Positions 58,697 through 64,000 of a stretch of 64,000 nucleotides of DNA are shown here, one piece after another. Both the position numbers and the translations under genes were made by a program. Below the pieces are notes generated by a model. The model saw only the letters and a program-made list of their open reading frames with translations. It searched no databases and was not told the DNA's origin. Positions within the stretch are counted from its first letter, which is position 1. Every line of letters begins with the position of its first letter. This stretch comes from Streptomyces sp. NBC_01571. GTDB taxonomy: Bacteria; Actinomycetota; Actinomycetes; Streptomycetales; Streptomycetaceae. Location of the stretch: the NCBI RefSeq assembly GCF_026339875.1, contig NZ_JAPEPZ010000003.1, forward strand, positions 221,216 to 285,215. The letters are read 5' to 3'.

Positions 58697-60223
58697 CGGC
58701 GCCCCCGCCACCACCCCGCCCCGGCTCAAAACCCCGCCCCCGCCCACCCCCGCACCACACCGCCCCGCCCGCCCCCTCACCGGGCCGGACAACACCTCCA
58801 CCCCCCACCCGCCACCCCCCGCACCCACCCAACCGGAAGTCCGGATTCAACCGGTCCCCGCCCACCCCGCCCCGCCCCGAACCACCACACCCGCACACCC
58901 CGACCCCACAACAACCCCACCCGCCACCCCCACCCACACCCGACAGCCCAACAACCAACACCCGGCACGGCAGACCCCGGCACTACAACCAGACGCTCAC
59001 CCGACCACACCAGGAACGGACACGGCCCACACCCCACCCGCACCCCCCACCCCGTGCCGCCACGCTCACCACCCGCACCGCCGGGCCCACACCCGAAAAC
59101 CCCGGCGAACACCACCCAGCCGCCCGCCCGCCAACAGCCCCCAGGCGCCCCGGCACCCGGCAGCACACCCCCCGGGACCAAGACGCCTGACCCACCCGCC
59201 CAGACAGCACACAACCGCAGACAACCGCAGACAACGACGGGGCGGACACCGGCACCCGCGCACCACCGGGCCCCTTCCCCGCACGGCCCGGCACACCGGA
59301 GAAACCGCATCCGCACACGGCCCGGCAGAACGACGTCTGCCACCCCACCCCGGCCCTGCCGCCCGGCACCCCTGGGCACCCCGGCACCCCTGGGTGCCCG
59401 CGTCTCCTGCCGGGGCCGCACCGCAACACACCACAGGCGCCGGCCGGTTCACACAGCAGGAAAATCCCCTACACCCACAACGTCACGCAGACGGTCGCCA
59501 CCAAGCCCACCCGGCACCAGGCCCCCGAACACCCGGACCGGCCGCACCCGACAGGACCGGAACCCTTCCCCCGGTCCGCGAACCCCCAACCGGCCTCCCG
59601 GACCGGCCACCGGCCACGAAACCCCCCGCCCCCGGCCTCCCGCGCACCGTCACAACCAGCAGCACCCCACCCCCACCGGCGCCGGCCCCGTCCGGGCAGC
59701 ACCAGCCGAAAACTCCGGCAACCACCGACCGGAGCCTCCCCCTCAGCCCGCACTCCACCCACAGCACCCACAGCGCCCACAGCAGCGACAAGCCACAGGC
59801 CAGAACCGGCCGGCCCCACAAAAACCCGCCCGAGACAGCCACAAGGAGAGCGCCGGGCGGCCGCCACCGACAACCACCCACCACAGCCGGCAAACCCGAG
59901 ACAAGACAACACCAGGCCCCACGAGACAAGACAAGGCACGACGAGGCAAGGCAAGCCCGGATGACGGAACTTGACGCAGCCGACACCCCCGGACCCACGC
60001 CATCCCCGGCACCGCCCGGCCCACCGCCCCAGAACGGCCACCACCACCACACACACCGCACCCGCAGGGCGACCCGGCCCGCGAAACAGACAACACACCG
60101 CCCCGCACCAGCCCCTGGCCGGCACCGGCCAGGACCCCCACCCCGGTCAACCCACCAAACCCACCAAACCCACCAAGCCAAGCGGCCCTGGCGGGCCTGG
60201 CGGAGTCCGGCAGGCCCGGTCGC
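58697..60223. other. 1.5-kb gene-free, strongly C-rich region
   Basis: No supported gene on either strand. Long ORFs exist because stop codons are rare in this composition, but their products are Pro/Thr/Arg-rich on the + strand and Gly/Val/Cys-rich on the - strand with no family pattern. Small repeats include CACCCCTGGG near 59380 and ACGAGACAAGACAA-type units near 59895-59950. The + strand has far more C than G throughout. Confidence 0.55.
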
Positions 60224-61837
60224 TCACCCGGCCGCAGCAGCCGGGTGAGCCGCCGGGCCCGGCACCACGGGCAGCACCCGCGGCCCGTTCGAAATGAACG
60301 ACTCCGTACGCGGCAGCTCCCCCGGCCCGAACGCCGCCCGCATCCGCGGGAAACGCCCGAACAACGCCCGCAACGCGATCTCCGCCTCCAGCCGCGCCAG
60401 CGGCGCCCCCAGGCAGTAATGCACCCCATGACCGAACGACAGATGCTCCCGACGCGTCTTTCGCGTCACATCGAACACATCCGCATCCTCCCCGTGCACC
60501 CCCGGATCCCGGCCCGCCGCCGCGAACGACATCACCAGCGCATCCCCCCGCCCGATCACCGTCTCCCCCACCCGCACATCCTCCACCGCATACCGCAAAA
60601 TCGCATTCGCCCCCGGCGCCTCCACCCGCACCGCCTCCTCCACCACATCCCCCCACGACGCCCGCCCCGACCGCACCAACTCCAGCTGACCCACATCCCC
60701 CAGCAACAACGCCACCGCATTGCCCAGCAGATTCACCGTCGGCTCACACCCCGCACTCAACAACATGATCAAGTTGTCGACCAGCTCCTTCCCACCCAAC
60801 CCCCCACCCCCACCCGCACCACCCGCACCACCCGCACCACCCGCACCACCGGCATCACCCGCCGCGATCAGCGCACTGGTCAGATCCTCACCCGGACAAC
60901 GCCGCTTGAACGCGACCAACTCCCCCATCGTCGAATACAGCGCCCGGTAATTGGCCTGCGCCTCCACCGACGACACCGCCGTATCGAAAAACCCGTCAAT
61001 GATCTCCCGCAACGGCCCCCGGAACTCCTCCGGAATCCCGAACAACTCCAACATCACCAGCCCCGGCAACGGCAGCGCGAACAACTCCCGCACATCCACC
61101 ACCCCGCCCGCAGCCCGCCCCGCCGCCTCCTCCACCCCATCCAGCAGACCCCCCGCGATCTCCTCCACCCGCGGCCCCAGCAACGCCACCCGCCGCGCCG
61201 TGAACGCCGACGCCATCAACCCCCGCAACCGCCGATGCTCCGCCCCGTACGACGTCACCAGATTCTGCACCGACACCCACACCGCCAACGGCCAACTCCC
61301 CGACACCTCCCCCCGCCGCCACGCCGGCCAATGCCGATACGCATCCTTCGACACCCGCCCATCCGTCAACAACCCACGCATCACCCCCGCATCCGTCACC
61401 ACCCACGCCCCCACCCCACCCGGCAACACCACCCGCGACACCGCACCCCGCCCCCGCAACACAGCCGCCTCCCCCTGCACATCCCGCCCCAACACATCCA
61501 ACACAAACGGACACCCCCCACCACCCGAACCACCCACCCCAACCACCCCACCCGGACCACCCAGCACCCCCACACCCGCCCCACTCCCCGCCAGCCCCGC
61601 CAGCCCCGCCACCACCGCCGCCTCACTCCCCGCAAGCCCAGCCGACCCCGCCGACCCGGCCACCGCCGTCACACTCCCGGCCGTCCCACCGCCCCCCGAC
61701 CCAGCCACCGCCGCCGCCTCACTCCCGGCCGTCCCGGCCACCCCGCCCCCGGCCACCCCGCCCCCGGCCGCCTCGCCCCCGTCCAGCCCGTCCAGCCCAC
61801 TGCGACCCTGCTCACGCCCATCCAGCCGACGCACCAT
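60224..61837 (-). CDS. Cytochrome P450 with a long low-complexity N-terminus
   Basis: A 537-residue P450; bacterial P450s are usually about 400 residues. The extra length is an N-terminal segment of about 120 Gly/Ala/Val/Ser residues with units such as GGGVAGGGVAG and SAGSAGLAGSEAAVVAGLAG. The core is complete: I-helix MLLSAGCEPTVNLLGNAVAL (Pro next to the usual Thr), ExxR in VVEEAVRVEAPGA, and the haem-binding loop LSFGHGVHYCLGAPLARLE. A GGAGGA run lies in a loop near residue 355, encoded by a 9-bp repeat at about 60810-60850. The ATG at 61837 has GGAGG upstream. Between the receptor and afsA genes, it may tailor the butyrolactone-type signal or the product. Confidence 0.92.
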   Translation of the reverse strand: MVRRLDGREQGRSGLDGLDGGEAAGGGVAGGGVAGTAGSEAAAVAGSGGGGTAGSVTAVAGSAGSAGLAGSEAAVVAGLAGLAGSGAGVGVLGGPGGVVGVGGSGGGGCPFVLDVLGRDVQGEAAVLRGRGAVSRVVLPGGVGAWVVTDAGVMRGLLTDGRVSKDAYRHWPAWRRGEVSGSWPLAVWVSVQNLVTSYGAEHRRLRGLMASAFTARRVALLGPRVEEIAGGLLDGVEEAAGRAAGGVVDVRELFALPLPGLVMLELFGIPEEFRGPLREIIDGFFDTAVSSVEAQANYRALYSTMGELVAFKRRCPGEDLTSALIAAGDAGGAGGAGGAGGAGGGGGLGGKELVDNLIMLLSAGCEPTVNLLGNAVALLLGDVGQLELVRSGRASWGDVVEEAVRVEAPGANAILRYAVEDVRVGETVIGRGDALVMSFAAAGRDPGVHGEDADVFDVTRKTRREHLSFGHGVHYCLGAPLARLEAEIALRALFGRFPRMRAAFGPGELPRTESFISNGPRVLPVVPGPAAHPAAAAG

Positions 61838-62710
61838 CAGACCCTCCCCGCAGACAGCGAAAACACCGGAAAAACCACAACGACACGAACCAACACAGCA
61901 ATACAAACAATCACCAACAACACAAAACCGGCACAAAACGCCAGCCCACAACACAACACAGCACGGCACGGCGCGGCACACCCAGCGCCACCAAGGCCGC
62001 CCCGCACCCACGCACCACCCGACACCCCCGCCACCACGAACCGCCCCGCACCGAACCGCCCGGCACCGAACGGCCCGTCACCCCACCACGAGGAAACCGG
62101 CAACGCACCACCCCCGCACCCCCACCAGGAACGAAGCAGACACGACACCCACACCGGCACCAGACCCCACGCCCGCCCCGACCCCCGCACGGCCACCCCC
62201 AACCCGCACCCCCCGACCCCCGCACCCCCGCACGGCCACCCCCAACCCGCACCCCCCCGCACCCCCGCACGGCCACCCCCGGCCGGCACCCCCCGACCCC
62301 CCACACCACCAGCACCGCACCATCCCGGCCCCGCCACCAGCACCGCCACCCACAGCACCGGCCCGAACCCTCACACCACCCACACCCACACCCGCGCACG
62401 CGCCCACGCCCACGCCCACGGCACAGGCCCGCACCCGCCCAAAACAGCACCCAAACCAAACCGCTCAGCCGGTTTCACCATAGCCCCCGAACCCGCCACC
62501 CGCGAGAGCCCCACCCCACCCCCGCCACCGAACCCGAGCCTCGCACAGCACCCCGCACCCACGGAAGACACCACCAGAACGGAATACAACCCCCCGTTTA
62601 CCCGGAAAGATCCCCACCCCGCCCGCCCCCGGCCACCGACCCCCGCCACCCCGCCCGCCCGGACCCTCCACCCGACCGCCGGCCGCGAAATTCCCCGCCC
62701 ACCCTTGAAA
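61838..62710. other. Divergent P450/afsA intergenic region with C-rich tandem repeats
   Basis: No supported gene. At 62195-62300 a unit containing GCACGGCCACCCCCAACC recurs about three times, and GCCCACGCCCACGCCCACGG lies near 62402. The afsA promoter and operator are at the right end (62705-62734). Confidence 0.55.
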
Positions 62711-62734
62711 AGAAAACCGGTAGGTTCGTATCTT
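62705..62734 (+). promoter_or_regulatory. Promoter with ARE-like operator before the afsA homologue
   Basis: TTGAAA (62705-62710) and TATCTT (62729-62734) are 18 bp apart. The spacer and -10 are covered by AGAAAACCGGTAGGTTCGTA followed by TCTT, a good ARE match: reversed it reads AAGATACGAACCTACCGGTT then TTCT. A bound receptor would block RNA polymerase directly. Confidence 0.75.
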
Positions 62735-62786
62735 ATGACCCTGCACGGTCGATCCCAGCCCATCCAACGGCGCAACGGAGACACCC

Positions 62787-63917
62787 ATGACCCTGCTCAC
62801 CGTCCACCAGGACAACCACCCCACCCCACCCGCCACCACCCCACCCCCGCACCCCGCCCCCACCACCCCCATGCCCCGCCTCACCACCACCGTCCCCCGC
62901 GAATACGTCCACCGCTCAAGCCTCGCCGAGGTCTTCCTCACCGGCAGCGAAAAAACCGGCGACAACCACTACACCCTCACCGCCCAATGGCCCCGCGCCC
63001 ACACCTTCTACACCACCCCCGACGGCACCCACCACGACCCCCTCCAAGCCGCAGAAACCATCCGCCAAACCGGCCTCTACCTCGCCCACGCCGAACTCGG
63101 CGTCCCCCTCGACCACCACTTCCTCATGTGGAACATCCACCTCACCACCCACCCCCAACACCTCCACATCGGCCCCACCCCCACCGACCTCACCCTCACC
63201 GCCACCTGCACCACCCTCCGCTACAAAGGCAAACGCCTCGCCGACTTCACCATGCACATCCACATCACCCGCAACGGCCACACCACCGCCACCGGCGGCG
63301 GCCAATTCACCTGCCTCACCCCCACCACCTACCAACGCCTCCGCCAACCCCACACCACCCAACCCACCCCCCAACCCACCCCACCCCCCACACCCCCCAC
63401 CGACCCCACCCCCTACGGACGCCACCTCCCCCTCGACCTCGTCCTCACCCCCACCCCCCAACCCCACACCTGGCAACTCACCCCCAACCCCCACCACCCC
63501 ATCCTCTTCGACCACACCACCGACCACATCCCCGGCATGGTCCTCCTCGAAGCCGCCCGCCAAGCCACCCACACCCACACCCACCCCACCCCCACCCACC
63601 TCACCACCCTCCACGCCACCTTCCACCGCTACACCGAACACCACACCCCCACCTACATCACCACCCACACAACCAGCGACACCCCCACCCCAAACACCAA
63701 CCAAAACACCACCACCAACAACAACCGAACCAACAACAACCGAACCCACAACAACCGAACCCACACCACCCCCACCACCAACACCCCCACCAACACCCCC
63801 ACCAACACCCCCACCAACACCCCCACCAACACCCGCACCATCCACGTCACCGGCCACCAAAACAACCACACCGTCTTCACCGCCCACATCACCACCACCC
63901 CCACCCACCACCCCTAA
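62787..63917 (+). CDS. AfsA-family gamma-butyrolactone synthase
   Basis: A 376-residue protein with two AfsA hotdog repeats that joins a beta-ketoacyl donor to a C3 acceptor in butyrolactone signal synthesis. Repeat 1 has VPREYVHRSSLAEVFLTGSE, AQWPRAHTFYTT and IRQTGLYLAHAELGVPLDHH; repeat 2 has ILFDHTTDHIPGMVLLEAAR. Both are well conserved. Typical AfsA proteins are about 300 residues. Here there is a Pro/Thr linker between repeats and an insertion of NNNRT and TNTP units (about 63710-63840) before the last strand (RTIHVTGHQNNHTVFTAHI). Codons end almost only in C. GGAG lies before the ATG at 62787. An ARE lies upstream. Confidence 0.92.
   Translation: MTLLTVHQDNHPTPPATTPPPHPAPTTPMPRLTTTVPREYVHRSSLAEVFLTGSEKTGDNHYTLTAQWPRAHTFYTTPDGTHHDPLQAAETIRQTGLYLAHAELGVPLDHHFLMWNIHLTTHPQHLHIGPTPTDLTLTATCTTLRYKGKRLADFTMHIHITRNGHTTATGGGQFTCLTPTTYQRLRQPHTTQPTPQPTPPPTPPTDPTPYGRHLPLDLVLTPTPQPHTWQLTPNPHHPILFDHTTDHIPGMVLLEAARQATHTHTHPTPTHLTTLHATFHRYTEHHTPTYITTHTTSDTPTPNTNQNTTTNNNRTNNNRTHNNRTHTTPTTNTPTNTPTNTPTNTPTNTRTIHVTGHQNNHTVFTAHITTTPTHHP
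63700..63840 (+). repeat. In-frame repeats inside the afsA homologue
   Basis: AACAACAACCGAACC-type units (three copies) are followed by about five copies of the 12-bp CACCAACACCCC unit. Both periods are multiples of three and encode Asn/Thr/Arg and Thr-Asn-Thr-Pro runs within the second AfsA repeat. Confidence 0.88.
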
Positions 63918-64000
63918 CCCACCAACCACGCAACCCAACCCCCACACCCAACCCACCACCAACCCCCACCACCCACGCAACCCAACCCCCACACCCAACC
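63918..64000. repeat. Direct repeat at the right edge
   Basis: CACGCAACCCAACCCCCACA occurs at about 63928 and again at about 63972, each followed by CCCAACC. The sequence is almost free of G on the + strand and holds no gene. Confidence 0.6.

Noticed and set aside
59054..59974. A 306-codon Pro/Arg/Thr-rich frame on the + strand
   Set aside because: It follows the local C-rich composition, has no ribosome binding site and resembles no family.
55308..60248. A 1646-codon open frame on the + strand
   Set aside because: It runs antisense through a SARP gene, two TetR genes and C-rich spacers, shows no family pattern, and exists because stops are rare in this composition.
25221..63840. CRISPR array
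   Set aside because: The tandem repeats have no unique spacers of constant length between direct repeats of 25-40 bp, and no cas genes are present.
1..64000. tRNA, rRNA or riboswitch genes
   Set aside because: No cloverleaf, rRNA or known riboswitch pattern was noticed on reading; a covariance-model scan would be needed to exclude them fully.

Overview
This is high-GC actinobacterial DNA, most likely Streptomyces. The genes show extreme G/C third-position bias, GTG starts, start/stop overlaps, three SARP activators, a gamma-butyrolactone (AfsA-type) synthase with TetR-type receptors, and an acyl-CoA carboxylase epsilon subunit. The window is almost entirely secondary-metabolite biosynthesis. 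Every call was made by reading the sequence; no database search was run.

Layout. 1-302: the 5' part of a tnpB that leaves the window. 428-3456: dTDP-glucose 4,6-dehydratase with a 21-bp-stem terminator, then an ArsR/MFS exporter pair behind a perfect palindrome. 3942-26288: one very long leftward gene train. Read in transcription order it runs malonyl transacylase, ACP, ketoreductase, dehydratase-like subunit, KS, dehydratase, CLF, a fused KS-CLF, a KASIII-like protein, SnoaL-like protein, aldo/keto reductase, FAD oxidase, thermostable-hemolysin-family protein, adenylating ligase, Fe(II)/2OG oxygenase, MFS, cupin, SnoaL, MFS and dTDP-sugar epimerase. The core resembles a highly reducing type II (aryl-polyene-like) PKS. 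26572-30363: TetR regulator, a 133-bp tandem repeat, FAD monooxygenase, a DUF1772 membrane protein and a 42-residue peptide gene. 30742-34493: an XRE-TPR regulator and an IS607-type insertion (serine recombinase plus TnpB).

34817-55910 is a second biosynthetic block: LuxR regulator, FAAL-like ligase, two phosphopantetheinyl transferases, a ketosynthase without its cysteine, a tandem ACP, acyl-CoA carboxylase beta and epsilon subunits, a condensation/thioesterase-like protein with both active sites altered, an acyl-CoA-dehydrogenase-like protein, a didomain aromatase/cyclase, and three SARPs. 56703-63917 is a gamma-butyrolactone circuit: two TetR receptor homologues, a P450 and an AfsA homologue, with ARE-like operators in front of the regulators and afsA.

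How it may work together (inference). The carboxylase subunits supply malonyl-type extender units and the transacylase loads the ACP. The discrete KS/CLF, KR and DH proteins extend and dehydrate a chain to a polyene. Redox and cyclase-like proteins tailor it, dTDP-sugar genes suggest glycosylation, and the exporters remove the product. The second block may build, hold or transfer another acyl unit; several of its enzymes look catalytically dead, which is the most unusual feature here. Control would run butyrolactone, receptor, SARP, structural genes; four SARP-type heptamers in 11-bp register lie upstream of accE.

Short tandem repeats are abundant both between genes and inside genes, where they encode low-complexity linkers. 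The last 5 kb is very C-rich on the + strand whatever the gene direction.
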